A DNA stretch of 64,000 nucleotides from Saccharicrinis sp963677245 (GCA_963677245.1 OY781921.1:1178001-1242000), one strand, 5' to 3'; positions 34,117 to 42,248 are shown, counted from the first letter of the stretch. Translations and numbers: made by a program. Notes: a model not told the origin generated them from the letters alone.

Positions 34117-36291
34117 CTATTTTGAAAAATTTATTTCTAGTCCTGCGAAAAAGGTTCGGCCTGGATTTATCGTTCCATAATGCGAACCATAAGGTGAATC
34201 ATCCACCTCATCTAAAACATTATCAATTCCAGCTGTAAATCTGATTTTAAAGCTGTTAAATTCTGCAAAATCATGAACCGTTGATAATTTCCATAACTGG
34301 TAAGCCTTGGCATTAGGCTCTCCTTCAAAGTATCTTTCATCTTGTAAGCGTCCCAATACGTTTACGCGCAAAGAATATTCATTCCACTTATGTGCATATC
34401 CAGCCCTAACATTTAAATAATTTTGAGCCACATATTCCAATCGGTTATCTGATGTAAGATTTCGGGCATCTACATAACTATAGCCTCCACCAACAGTAAA
34501 GCCTTTCGGAAGCTTCACATCAAACATGATATCGGCTCCCAAAGTTTGTGCATCCTCAACATTATAATGCTGACGTCTACTAGTAATTCCGGCTTCTTCA
34601 TCTCCCGGTAATAAATCAATGGTTTTGTAAACAATCAGTCCGTTTACATCATTATTATAAGCGCTGATGTTTCCTGAAAACCAATCGTTATTATAATCGA
34701 CTCCTAAACTATAGTAATGGGACTTCTGCGGATCTAAATCGGTATTCCCCATGTAAACCGTTCCTCTTTTTTCGTATTGATAATACAACTCCTTTAAAGT
34801 CGGTGCTTTAAAACCATTGGAATAAGTTCCTCTTAAATTAAAACTATTGAGTTTATACAGCAATGAAAGTTTAGGTGTGACAATAGAACCAAAATTCTGA
34901 TGTGAAACCACTCTAAATCCGGCAGTAGCCATTAAATGCGTAAACATTTTTATTTCGTCCTGCGCATAAAAAGAATGTGTAAATGCCTCTGCTTTTCCTC
35001 CTTCAACACGCGTTTCGGAACGATATATTTCGTTGATTAGCTCTTCTCCAACCGTTAGTGTATGATAGTCATTTAACTTAGTAATCCACTTTAAATCATA
35101 AGCCATCCGTTGCTGATCGTTATTTAAAGTAAAATCACCTTTTTCATACGATTTATACTCTTCGTTGTATTTGTAGTAATATTTATATCTATCCGAAGTA
35201 AATATAAAATCCACTTTCGATTTGTCTGAAACCAGGTATTGAGCCCCAAGGTGATAGCTCAGATCTTCGAAATAATAACCATATGATTTTGCCGGATTCT
35301 GAATATCATTGATATAATAAGATGCGCCTCCTGACAGGGTAAACTGATCGTTGATATAAAACGCCAAATCCTGACTGATATTTCGGTTATTGTAAGGATT
35401 TTGCGTCATATAATCCGTTTCAACCAAATCTTCACCATCCATCTCGTAAGGACTATTTTGCCAGCCATCGGTCTTTTTTAGAGAAAAACTGGTATGACTC
35501 TTTAGCTTGCGCGAATTAAAATCGATATTGGCCGTTTGCTGCAAGCCATTGAATTCGCTTAATAAAGTATTGTTTGTAAGCGAGAACTTTCGCTTTGATT
35601 TTTTAGTTATGATATTAATAACACCAGCAATGGCATCAGATCCATATAATAAAGACGAAGCACCTTTTACCACTTCGATGCGCTCCACATTATCAGGACT
35701 AATCCGGCCTAAATCGTTCAAGCCTCCCATATCGCCATACACGCGCTTTCCATCAATCAGTATCACAATGAAATCATTTCCTAATCCATTCAATTGAATG
35801 AAAGATCCCATGCTTCCCGGGCTAAAATCGAAGGATGGACTTACGGTTTGCATTAACGAAATAAAATCCGGAGCAGCTACATCCTCAATGGTCTTTTTAG
35901 AAATCAACTCCGTTGGAACAGGTGCTGTTTTTAAATGATGTGGCGTTCCTGAGCCTGTTACTACCACTTCGCCCAGGTTACCTTCGGCCTGATTCATGGT
36001 AATATCCAGCCCACTGATATCCTGATTCAATTCTATTGGCTGACGATATCTTTTATAACCGGAGTAAGAAACACAAAGTTGATAATCCTTGGGAATCACA
36101 TTTTTTATTTTAAACTCTCCGACTTCATTAGTAGCTACACCAATAGAGGTTCCATTTAAATAAACATGTGCACCTATAAGCGCTTCTGCATTTTCATCGC
36201 TTATTTTTCCACTTATAGAATACTTATTTTGGGCATGAATACTGAATAAAGAAGATAATATAGTAATAGTTAAAAATATTGCTTTATACAT
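34117..36291 (-). CDS. btuB: TonB-dependent outer membrane receptor, BtuB-like
   Basis: A 724-aa outer membrane protein. A signal peptide (about 1-20) is followed by a CarboxypepD-regulatory-like domain (about 22-100, SGKISDENAEALIGAHVYLNG), then the plug (VVVTGSGTPHHLKTAPVPTE; VERIEVVKGASSLLYGSDAI; GVINIITKK) and a beta-barrel ending GRTFFAGLEINFSK with a terminal aromatic-rich strand. The extra N-terminal domain is normal in Bacteroidota. Being directly in front of a BtuFCD-like importer and behind a riboswitch and CbiK, it most likely takes up cobalamin or other corrinoids. Confidence 0.9.
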   Translation of the reverse strand: MYKAIFLTITILSSLFSIHAQNKYSISGKISDENAEALIGAHVYLNGTSIGVATNEVGEFKIKNVIPKDYQLCVSYSGYKRYRQPIELNQDISGLDITMNQAEGNLGEVVVTGSGTPHHLKTAPVPTELISKKTIEDVAAPDFISLMQTVSPSFDFSPGSMGSFIQLNGLGNDFIVILIDGKRVYGDMGGLNDLGRISPDNVERIEVVKGASSLLYGSDAIAGVINIITKKSKRKFSLTNNTLLSEFNGLQQTANIDFNSRKLKSHTSFSLKKTDGWQNSPYEMDGEDLVETDYMTQNPYNNRNISQDLAFYINDQFTLSGGASYYINDIQNPAKSYGYYFEDLSYHLGAQYLVSDKSKVDFIFTSDRYKYYYKYNEEYKSYEKGDFTLNNDQQRMAYDLKWITKLNDYHTLTVGEELINEIYRSETRVEGGKAEAFTHSFYAQDEIKMFTHLMATAGFRVVSHQNFGSIVTPKLSLLYKLNSFNLRGTYSNGFKAPTLKELYYQYEKRGTVYMGNTDLDPQKSHYYSLGVDYNNDWFSGNISAYNNDVNGLIVYKTIDLLPGDEEAGITSRRQHYNVEDAQTLGADIMFDVKLPKGFTVGGGYSYVDARNLTSDNRLEYVAQNYLNVRAGYAHKWNEYSLRVNVLGRLQDERYFEGEPNAKAYQLWKLSTVHDFAEFNSFKIRFTAGIDNVLDEVDDSPYGSHYGTINPGRTFFAGLEINFSK

Positions 36292-36330
36292 TTTAGATAG
36301 TTTTTATTAAATCGTACTGAGTTTGATAAA

Positions 36331-36363
36331 GAAAACCCACCCTATGTAAGGGAGGATTTTCTT
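36331..36363 (-). terminator. Imperfect hairpin after cbiK
   Basis: Arms around CCCACCCT and AGGGAGGA (two imperfect pairs) with a 5-nt loop, followed on the minus strand by a T-rich stretch. It could let part of the transcripts end after cbiK before the TonB receptor gene, or be a processing hairpin. Confidence 0.35.
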
Positions 36364-36410
36364 TCATTGAAATAATTGTCAGATTATGACGATTTGGGAA
36401 TTTTTATGAA

Positions 36411-37304
36411 TTACTTAATTCGAATCTTTTCCAGATGGTTTAACCAGATGTTAATGATATTTGGATAATCACCCATACCTTTTAAAATACTGTTAACATG
36501 GTAACCTTCAGCCTCCAATTTCTCTCGCCACGATGGATTCTCTGGAAACATCTCGTTACTCGTTCCATTTAAATCATTTAAAGCGTGATCGCCAACTACA
36601 GACATAAGAGGGGTGATGGTAATATTGGAAATTCCTTTATGATTTGTTTTTATTTTAGGAAGTATATCGTCGATTAAAGGAAATCCTTCAACTGTACCTA
36701 CATAAAAATGAGCTGCTTTTTTTTGCATTTCCTTTTCCAGCAAGGCATATTTAATATTGCTTGCATGTTCTGAACCGTGTCCCATAAAAAGAACAGGTTC
36801 TCCTCTTTTCAGTTGACCTGAAAAAATACGGCATAACTCATCTGATATGCTTTTTAGATCCTCTTCATCATTCATTAAAGGTACTCCTAACGCACACTTA
36901 AGTTGAGGATTTTCAGCGCTTAATTTATTTATTGTTTGAGCAAGATCATCATACTCGCTACCAGGTATCATATGAAGTGACTGAACTGAAATATGACTAA
37001 AGCCATCTTGTATCATTTGCAACAGTGCTTCACGGGGTGAAAGCACATGTATAGATTGTCCTTTTAGAGAGCCATGACCTTTACCTTCTTTTAATTTCTT
37101 AATTACAAATGAAGAGGTGTAAGCCCAGCGAATTTCCTGATTAGGAAATCGATTTCTGGTAAGAGAATCAATAAACTGAAATGTTTGATGAGGTTTGGCA
37201 TAAGATGAACCAAAAGTAACCAACAATATTCCGGATTTCTGAGTATTGCTTTCTTTGGAGCCATTAGTCTGACAAGAACTAAGCAAAACAAACAGCATTA
37301 ACAT
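36411..37304 (-). CDS. cbiK: Sirohydrochlorin cobaltochelatase of CbiK type, predicted lipoprotein
   Basis: CbiK inserts cobalt into sirohydrochlorin, the first committed step of the early-cobalt route. Family blocks are all present: GILLVTFGSSY, SLHMIPGSEYDDL (metal-site His), LFMGHGSEHASN (second His), YVGTVEGFPLIDDIL and LMSVVGDHALNDL. Ahead of the domain is a lipobox, LFVLLSSC, which suggests export and lipid anchoring, as with periplasmic CbiK forms known in Desulfovibrio. The start is uncertain. The frame is open up to ATG 37529, but that adds 75 unlike residues and would bury the signal peptide. ATG 37304 gives a very short signal without basic residues; a TTG at 37385 is a further option. 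The gene is first behind the cobalamin riboswitch. Confidence 0.82.
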   Translation of the reverse strand: MLMLFVLLSSCQTNGSKESNTQKSGILLVTFGSSYAKPHQTFQFIDSLTRNRFPNQEIRWAYTSSFVIKKLKEGKGHGSLKGQSIHVLSPREALLQMIQDGFSHISVQSLHMIPGSEYDDLAQTINKLSAENPQLKCALGVPLMNDEEDLKSISDELCRIFSGQLKRGEPVLFMGHGSEHASNIKYALLEKEMQKKAAHFYVGTVEGFPLIDDILPKIKTNHKGISNITITPLMSVVGDHALNDLNGTSNEMFPENPSWREKLEAEGYHVNSILKGMGDYPNIINIWLNHLEKIRIK

Positions 37305-37445
37305 TCCATATGCTGATGTGGCATTTAATCTATCAATTGTGCCATGCCTTACAACCTGTTTTAAAATTGATTTAAAATAACTCAACAAACCATGAAGGCT
37401 GCTATTCACCAAGGCAAAACAGTTTATTTTTAACTGACCATACCT

Positions 37446-37476
37446 ACTATTTTTTCTACATACAGGAAAAAATAGT
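37446..37476 (-). other. AU-rich hairpin in the leader between riboswitch and cbiK
   Basis: A perfect 11-bp stem (ACTATTTTTTC / GAAAAAATAGT) with a 9-nt loop, about 120 nt downstream of the riboswitch aptamer and upstream of the cbiK lipobox. It could belong to the expression platform or simply be mRNA structure. It would be inside the coding part if ATG 37529 were used. Confidence 0.4.
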
Positions 37477-37596
37477 TGAGATGTACGCACACAAGAATGC
37501 ATGTACACAAATACACTAAACCGTAACATTAAAAATCTATGTAAAATAAAACATCTACAGTATAATCTTCACCCGAAATTGATTACTGTATGAATT

Positions 37597-37773
37597 CTGT
37601 TTTGCAGGTCTTCTGGCTTACTCCTGTTTAGTTTACCTTCCCATTGAAACGTTTTCAACAGTGGTTTTGTGGTACTAAACATTATTGTGGAGCTTACAGC
37701 TGCGGGTACAGCCCCGGATTTACACCGGGTTCCCTCTCATGACAAGTAGGTATACTTGCCAATCACAAAACTG
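37597..37773 (-). promoter_or_regulatory. Cobalamin riboswitch (B12 aptamer)
   Basis: On the minus strand the conserved B12 box GGTGTAAATCCGGGGCTGTA continuing into CCCGCAGCTGTAAGC is present (about 37693-37727), preceded by GAGGGAACCC and followed at the 3' end by AAGCCAGAAGACCTGC. The closing stem P1 is formed by GTTTTG (37766-37771) and CAAAAC (37599-37604). This is the class I cobalamin riboswitch. It lies upstream of cbiK and so probably represses the whole cbiK-btuBFCD-nitrilase-cbi operon when adenosylcobalamin is plentiful. Confidence 0.95.
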
Positions 37774-37776
37774 ACG

Positions 37777-37784
37777 CAAATGTA
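37777..37784 (-). promoter_or_regulatory. -7 promoter box of the riboswitch transcript
   Basis: TACATTTG on the minus strand matches TAnnTTTG exactly, four bases before the riboswitch closing stem region. A TTTG lies 24 bp farther upstream, slightly long for the -33 element. The transcription start would fall directly at the 5' end of the aptamer. Confidence 0.55.
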
Positions 37785-37823
37785 TATATATTTTTTAATA
37801 TGCCTAAACAAAAATAAAAAAAG

Positions 37824-37880
37824 AGAAAAATATGGTGCGCTTCTTCAAGTTTTTTTCAAAGTTTTAAAACTTTGGAAAGG
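37824..37880 (+). repeat. Direct repeat copy 1 flanking the LytTR system
   Basis: A stretch containing an identical 21-nt core (37834-37854, with GTGCGCTTCTTCAAG) shared with copy 2 at 39847-39903, and about 35 further bases of weaker similarity ending TTTGGAAA. It includes a perfect 18-bp palindrome, CAAAGTTTTAAAACTTTG, at 37857-37874. It lies between the riboswitch promoter and the response regulator stop codon. Confidence 0.7.
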
Positions 37881-37918
37881 GCAGAGCAGATATCTGATTA
37901 ATACGTTATTACCCAAGT

Positions 37919-38620
37919 CTAAATCAACACTTTTCTATCCCTAAGAATAGCATAGAATGCATCTTTATAACTATTAGATATGGGAATAAAAACCTCCCCG
38001 ATACGAATCCTGTTCTTTTCGATATCGTTTATTTTTGAAATGGCAACAATATAAGAGTGATGAACACGCTGGAAATCGCTTGATGGCAGCACATTCAACA
38101 GTTTAGAAAAGGTTTGTAAGGTCATTATTTTTTTATGAGCAGTATGTATTTGTAAATAATCTTTCATTCCTTGTATATACAAAATGTCTTTCAACATAAC
38201 CTTTTCAATTCTGTTCTCCGTTTTTACAAATATATAGTCCCCCGTTTTTTTATTCTCCAACGTGCACATTTGGTTGTACACTTTATCCACTGACCGTAAA
38301 AAGCGTGGAAAAGAAAATGGTTTTAAAAGATAATCGGCCACATCTAACTCATATCCTTTTAGAGCATATTCATCATAAGCAGAAGTTATAATAACCTTGG
38401 GTTTGTTTTCTATAGCCTCGAGAAACTGTATGCCCGACAGTTGCTTCATGCGGATATCCAGAAAGATTAGATCTACTTTATTATTTTTTAAATAACCAAT
38501 GGCATCTATTGCATTATTAAATCCTTCTAGTAAATGCAGATATTCAACCTTCTCAATAAACTCTTTAATCTTTTTAAGGGCAAGAGGTTCGTCTTCTATG
38601 GCGATACAGTTAATTTTCAT
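37919..38620 (-). CDS. LytTR-family response regulator
   Basis: A 233-aa regulator. The receiver domain (1-118) has the acidic pair E9-D10, phospho-acceptor Asp55 in DLIFLDIRMKQL, Thr/Ser at IITSAY and Lys in LLKPF. The LytTR DNA-binding domain (about 135-233) has FVKTENRIEKVMLKDILYIQ and FQRVHHSYIVAISKI. It overlaps the kinase gene by 11 bases and so pairs with it. Targets are unknown; the repeats around it, or the nearby GTAAC array, may be worth testing as binding sites. Confidence 0.92.
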   Translation of the reverse strand: MKINCIAIEDEPLALKKIKEFIEKVEYLHLLEGFNNAIDAIGYLKNNKVDLIFLDIRMKQLSGIQFLEAIENKPKVIITSAYDEYALKGYELDVADYLLKPFSFPRFLRSVDKVYNQMCTLENKKTGDYIFVKTENRIEKVMLKDILYIQGMKDYLQIHTAHKKIMTLQTFSKLLNVLPSSDFQRVHHSYIVAISKINDIEKNRIRIGEVFIPISNSYKDAFYAILRDRKVLI

Positions 38621-39584
38621 ATAGTTTAAGTTTAAGGTCTACACTAAATAAAGCATTTCCGGTATTAATAGACAAAGTATAGTTGTTTTTATAAATGAGC
38701 GACAGGCGGTTCTTAACGGTTTCTAAACCTATACCATGACTTTGATCTTTGTGATTTTCTGATGAATCAAACTGATTAACGCACCTAAAATATAACATAT
38801 CCTCTTCAATCCGAATGTCGATTTGAATACCATTTTCGATAGCCGAATCAACTGAATGTTTAAATGCATTCTCCACAAAAGGAATCAAAATCATAGGAGC
38901 AATCTTTTTCCCTTCTGGATTTCCGTTAACTGAGTAATTCAGAAAGTTTTTGTTTTTAAGCCGTATTTGTTCGAGTGCTAAATAGTTTTCCAGATGATCC
39001 AATTCTCCTTTCAACGCTACATAATCTGCTTTCGTATCTTTAAGCATATATCGCATCATATCAGAAAGCGTAATAATAGAGTTGGATGCTTTATCAGGAC
39101 TATTGTGAACCAATGCTTCTATATTATGAAGCGTATTAAACAAGAAATGAGGATTAATTTGATTTTTTAATAAGGCTAGCTTACTATTGGTATTTTCATT
39201 CTCAAGAATTACTACATTATTTTTCTGTTGAAACCAGTCAATAAAATAGCGAAATAAGCATCCTATCGTTGTCCATAAAAATAAACTTGGTATGGGAATT
39301 AAAGCATAAACAAATATTTTACTTGATACAAAATAAAGCAATGCGTATACAGTGACTAAACTTAAAAGCAATATCACACCTACCCTTATTTTTCGATTAA
39401 TTTTCATAACTCCAATGTAACCACCATAAAAAAACACAATAGGTAAATAGGCCACAAACAAATAAAATTTTGTATTTATATGTTCAAACAAGTCTAATTT
39501 AAATAAAACAGGGTTCGCAATTTTGGAAGCTGAAAGCGCAATCCAAAATAAAATGTGTAATGTAATAATAACTGACTTTTTCAT
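38610..39584 (-). CDS. LytS/YehU-type sensor histidine kinase
   Basis: A 324-aa kinase. Four hydrophobic segments fill about residues 5-125. The His_kinase domain has QINPHFLFNTLHNIEALV with the phospho-acceptor His, and ends with an ATPase part (PMILIPFVENAFKHSV; GIGLETVKNRL). It has no separate periplasmic sensor domain, as is common in Bacteroidota LytTR partners. It overlaps the response regulator gene and forms a two-gene unit with it. Confidence 0.92.
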   Translation of the reverse strand: MKKSVIITLHILFWIALSASKIANPVLFKLDLFEHINTKFYLFVAYLPIVFFYGGYIGVMKINRKIRVGVILLLSLVTVYALLYFVSSKIFVYALIPIPSLFLWTTIGCLFRYFIDWFQQKNNVVILENENTNSKLALLKNQINPHFLFNTLHNIEALVHNSPDKASNSIITLSDMMRYMLKDTKADYVALKGELDHLENYLALEQIRLKNKNFLNYSVNGNPEGKKIAPMILIPFVENAFKHSVDSAIENGIQIDIRIEEDMLYFRCVNQFDSSENHKDQSHGIGLETVKNRLSLIYKNNYTLSINTGNALFSVDLKLKLYEN

Positions 39585-39846
39585 TATTTATAATTTTAAT
39601 ATTTTATGGTTTCAAAAGTCAGTAAATACATAGCATTGTAAAAATTTATTATACCATTTATCGATAATAATCGACCCTTAATATTAATCGATCTATTCTT
39701 TAACAAAACCATTTTTCTTAGCAGGTTTTGCAGTCGAAAATAGTATTTTTTGAATAATACTAATCTATTTCCTGTGAAACTATGCTCTGATTAAACAAAT
39801 ACAATACTTTTCTCTGATTGAAAATTATCGATTCACAAAAGTTAAG
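39585..39846. other. AT-rich region upstream of the LytTR operon
   Basis: No gene is seen. It must contain the promoter of the kinase-regulator pair, but no clear TAnnTTTG box is visible on the minus strand. Confidence 0.35.
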
Positions 39847-39903
39847 AGAAAAAAACGGTGCGCTTCTTCAAGTTTTTCTTAAATTTTTAACCTTTGGAAA
39901 AGG
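39847..39903 (+). repeat. Direct repeat copy 2 flanking the LytTR system
   Basis: Same orientation as copy 1 and sharing its 21-nt core (39857-39877). After the core the copies differ by several substitutions and small gaps, then agree again at CTTTGGAAA. The palindrome of copy 1 is not kept. It passes directly into the GTTAC/GTAAC array. Confidence 0.7.
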
Positions 39904-39934
39904 TAAAAACGTCAAATGAAAGAGCAAACTACTT

Positions 39935-40177
39935 GTTACCGAAGCAAAAGCTCATGTTACCGCGACGAATTACATGTTACGGCAGCAAAACTGCTTGTAA
40001 CGGTGGTAACAAGCAGTTTTGCTGCCGTAACAAGCTCTTTTCTTCTGGTAACATGAGCTTTCGTTTACGCAACATGCTGTTCCCCTCCGTAACATGCTGT
40101 TCTGCTTACGTTACTAGGTCTTTTGCTTTGGTAAGTAGCATTTTCGCCGTTACAGTTGACTCTTACGCCACGGTTAA
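39935..40177. repeat. Array of GTTAC/GTAAC motifs at about 21-bp spacing, inverted about its centre
   Basis: GTTAC or GTAAC-like pentamers start at 39935, 39956, 39976, 39997, 40006, 40027, 40048, 40069 (GCAAC), 40089, 40110, 40131 (GTAAG), 40149 and 40173 (GTTAA). Most steps are 20 or 21 bp. Between them are degenerate bases around GCAAAA on the left and TTTTGC on the right, so left-hand units read in the opposite direction to right-hand units. The centre is a 24-bp perfect inverted repeat. Repeat units are too short and too degenerate, and lack spacers, for CRISPR. 21 bp is two helical turns, so all motifs face the same side of the DNA. Confidence 0.75.
39975..40032. repeat. 24-bp perfect inverted repeat with 10-nt loop
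   Basis: Arms 39975-39998 (TGTTACGGCAGCAAAACTGC continuing TTGT) and 40009-40032 are exact reverse complements. No T-run follows. It is the symmetry centre of the GTTAC/GTAAC array. As RNA it would be a very stable hairpin; as DNA a cruciform or a paired protein site. Confidence 0.85.
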
Positions 40178-40263
40178 TAAGTATTTATTAACGGTTTCTT
40201 TGATTTTATAGGAAGATAATATCCCTACTCTTTAAAAAAGTACGAAATTTCTTTGGGCAGGAT

Positions 40264-41196
40264 TTAAACAAAATAAAAGAGACTCACTATTAAGCCTACC
40301 ATTACCACACTCACGCCCACATTTACCCATGCTGCTTTAATGATATCTTTTTCTGTGACTTCGCGGGGATTTTCACCTATGTAGGGTTTATCCATCAATT
40401 GACCATGGTAAACATTTGGGCCTCCAAAGCGACAATTTAGTATTCCGGCTAAAGCCGATTCAGGATAACCGGCATTGGGACTGGCATGTTGGTTTCCATA
40501 TTTGAGGATATATTTTAATCCACGGAAATTAAAGGTCACCAGAACCATTAGTAAGGCAGTTAAGCGAGCCGGAATAAAATTAGCTACGTCATCTATTTTG
40601 GCTGCCAACATACCAAATTGCTTATAACGTTCACTTTTGTAGCCTATCATAGAATCCAGCGTATTAATCATTTTATAGGCAAACATAAGTGGGATTCCTC
40701 CAATGGCATAATAAAACAAGGGTGCAATAACACCATCGCTCAGGTTTTCGGAAAGCGTTTCCAAAACAGCCGTTCTTATCTGATGTGGATTTAATCGAGA
40801 GGTATCACGTCCTACAATATATTTTAATTGATTGCGCCCTGCTTCTACCCCTTCTTTTTCAAGTCGCCATAGAACTTTTAGACTTTCTTTAATCAGCATA
40901 TGGTTGGCCAAACCGTAAAATACAAACACGGAACCAACTATAAGATTCAACCAAAAATTAAATTGAATCCCCCTGTTTATCAAATTAAAAACAACAAAAG
41001 CAAATACAATACACGCAATGGCAAACAAAGCTCCTTTCTGTTTTCTTTTTTGTCCCTGATTAAATCGATTTTCGCTCCAATAAATAAGGTTTCCAAAAAC
41101 TTTAACCGGATGCGGCCAACTGTATGGGTCACCAATGAGAGCATCCAATAAAAAACCAATGACTAAAATATAGGTCGGAAGTAAATCAGTGTGCAT
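40264..41196 (-). CDS. cbiB: Adenosylcobinamide-phosphate synthase
   Basis: A 310-aa membrane protein (CbiB/CobD) attaching the aminopropanol arm to adenosylcobyric acid. It has about five TM segments and the family blocks LIGDPYSWPHPVKVFG, ETLSENLSDGVIAPLFYYAIGG, MINTLDSMIGYKSERY and SPNAGYPESALAGIL. It overlaps the threonine-phosphate decarboxylase gene by 11 bases; that enzyme makes its aminopropanol-phosphate substrate. No riboswitch is seen ahead of this pair. Confidence 0.95.
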   Translation of the reverse strand: MHTDLLPTYILVIGFLLDALIGDPYSWPHPVKVFGNLIYWSENRFNQGQKRKQKGALFAIACIVFAFVVFNLINRGIQFNFWLNLIVGSVFVFYGLANHMLIKESLKVLWRLEKEGVEAGRNQLKYIVGRDTSRLNPHQIRTAVLETLSENLSDGVIAPLFYYAIGGIPLMFAYKMINTLDSMIGYKSERYKQFGMLAAKIDDVANFIPARLTALLMVLVTFNFRGLKYILKYGNQHASPNAGYPESALAGILNCRFGGPNVYHGQLMDKPYIGENPREVTEKDIIKAAWVNVGVSVVMVGLIVSLFYFV

Positions 41197-42214
41197 GTTC
41201 TAAATAAGTTTGAATAGCATTGACGCATTGTTTATTATTCTCTTGTCCCTGAACCGCCATGCGAAAATGCCTTTCAGTCAGTCCTCTAAAATTGGAACAA
41301 TCCCGGATCAAAAAACCGTGTTTTTCCAACAGGTATGACTTCAATTCAGCTGCCGTTCCTGATGTTAATTCCGATAAAAAATAATTGGTACAAGATGGAA
41401 AGACTTTGACATTTGTATTTTCCTTTAACAGATGCTGAAAAGATGAACATTCCTGATATATCTGATCTACATTTAATTTAAAATCATTAAAATGATCATA
41501 GATATACAAACCGGCTTCTATGGCCAATGTAGCAACACTCCATGGCATTCTTAGTGATCCGATTTTATGAATTAATGATTCATTTCCTATTAAATAACCC
41601 AAACGCAAACCTGGAATCGAACAAAGCTTAGTAACCGATTTTACTATAACTAAATTTTCATACTCCTTTAATAAACTAATCGCTGAATTAAACCCGGCAC
41701 ATAAGTCTCCATAAGCCTCGTCTATAACAAATAAAGCGTTAGTATTATTTTGCAGCAAAGTTTTTATAAATTCTAAGCTCTGTACTTTTCCGTCAGGATT
41801 ATTAGGGTTGCCTAACCAAACTAAATCTGTTTTGAATTGACTATCCTCATGCAGTTGAGCATTACTTATAAATTGAATATCCAGATTGTACATTCTACAA
41901 GCATCTTCATATTCTGAAAATGCCGGTCCAATAACAGTTGCCGTTTTTTGTTTATATAAATGTGCCAATAGATAAAAAGCTTCGGTAGCGCCACTACTTA
42001 TACAAACCCGATCACTCTTTAAACAATAGAAATCAGCTACTTTACGTTGTAAATTCGAAGCATCTACAGGTGGATAATTGCATATATTAGATAATTTTTG
42101 CTGCAGATGATGCAACAATCCTTTATTTACATTTTCGTACCAAATATTAGAGCTAAAATCAACTTTTACTTTATGCTTTAACAGCAAAGTATCGTTTCCG
42201 TGACCGTGCAACAT
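41186..42214 (-). CDS. cobD: Threonine-phosphate decarboxylase (CobD-type, PLP enzyme)
   Basis: A 342-aa fold-type I PLP enzyme of the histidinol-phosphate aminotransferase group. It has the N-terminal HGHG(N) of CobD/CobC proteins (MLHGHGNDTLLL), SSGATEAFYLLA, VIDEAYGDL with the cofactor Asp/Tyr, and the Schiff-base Lys in KSVTKLCSIPGLRLGYLIG. It makes (R)-1-amino-2-propanol phosphate from threonine phosphate. The overlap with cbiB supports this over a histidine-synthesis role. Confidence 0.92.
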   Translation of the reverse strand: MLHGHGNDTLLLKHKVKVDFSSNIWYENVNKGLLHHLQQKLSNICNYPPVDASNLQRKVADFYCLKSDRVCISSGATEAFYLLAHLYKQKTATVIGPAFSEYEDACRMYNLDIQFISNAQLHEDSQFKTDLVWLGNPNNPDGKVQSLEFIKTLLQNNTNALFVIDEAYGDLCAGFNSAISLLKEYENLVIVKSVTKLCSIPGLRLGYLIGNESLIHKIGSLRMPWSVATLAIEAGLYIYDHFNDFKLNVDQIYQECSSFQHLLKENTNVKVFPSCTNYFLSELTSGTAAELKSYLLEKHGFLIRDCSNFRGLTERHFRMAVQGQENNKQCVNAIQTYLEHAH

Positions 42215-42240
42215 AATTGCTTTTTATCAAAATAAAAGCG

Positions 42241-42248
42241 CAAAAATA
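42241..42248 (-). promoter_or_regulatory. -7 promoter box ahead of cobD-cbiB
   Basis: TATTTTTG on the minus strand fits TAnnTTTG and lies 26 bp before the start codon. No good -33 TTTG is seen. No B12 box lies in the 147-bp gap 42215-42361. Confidence 0.4.

Noticed and set aside
37305..37529. Coding of the 75 residues upstream of the cbiK lipobox region
   Set aside because: The residues resemble no CbiK N-terminus, contain a perfect AU-rich hairpin at DNA level and would push the signal peptide inside the protein. Kept only as an alternative start.
37857..37874. Perfect 18-bp palindrome as terminator of the LytTR regulator gene
   Set aside because: It has no loop and no T-run on the minus strand (A-run follows instead).
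39935..40177. CRISPR array
   Set aside because: Units are about 21 bp in all with only five conserved bases, no unique spacers of about 30 bp, direction reverses in the middle, and no cas gene is present.
39894..40211. A 105-codon plus-strand frame across the GTTAC/GTAAC array
   Set aside because: The frame is open only because most repeat steps are 21 bp; steps of 20, 18 and 24 bp shift the unit, no protein motif is seen, and the DNA symmetry explains the sequence better.
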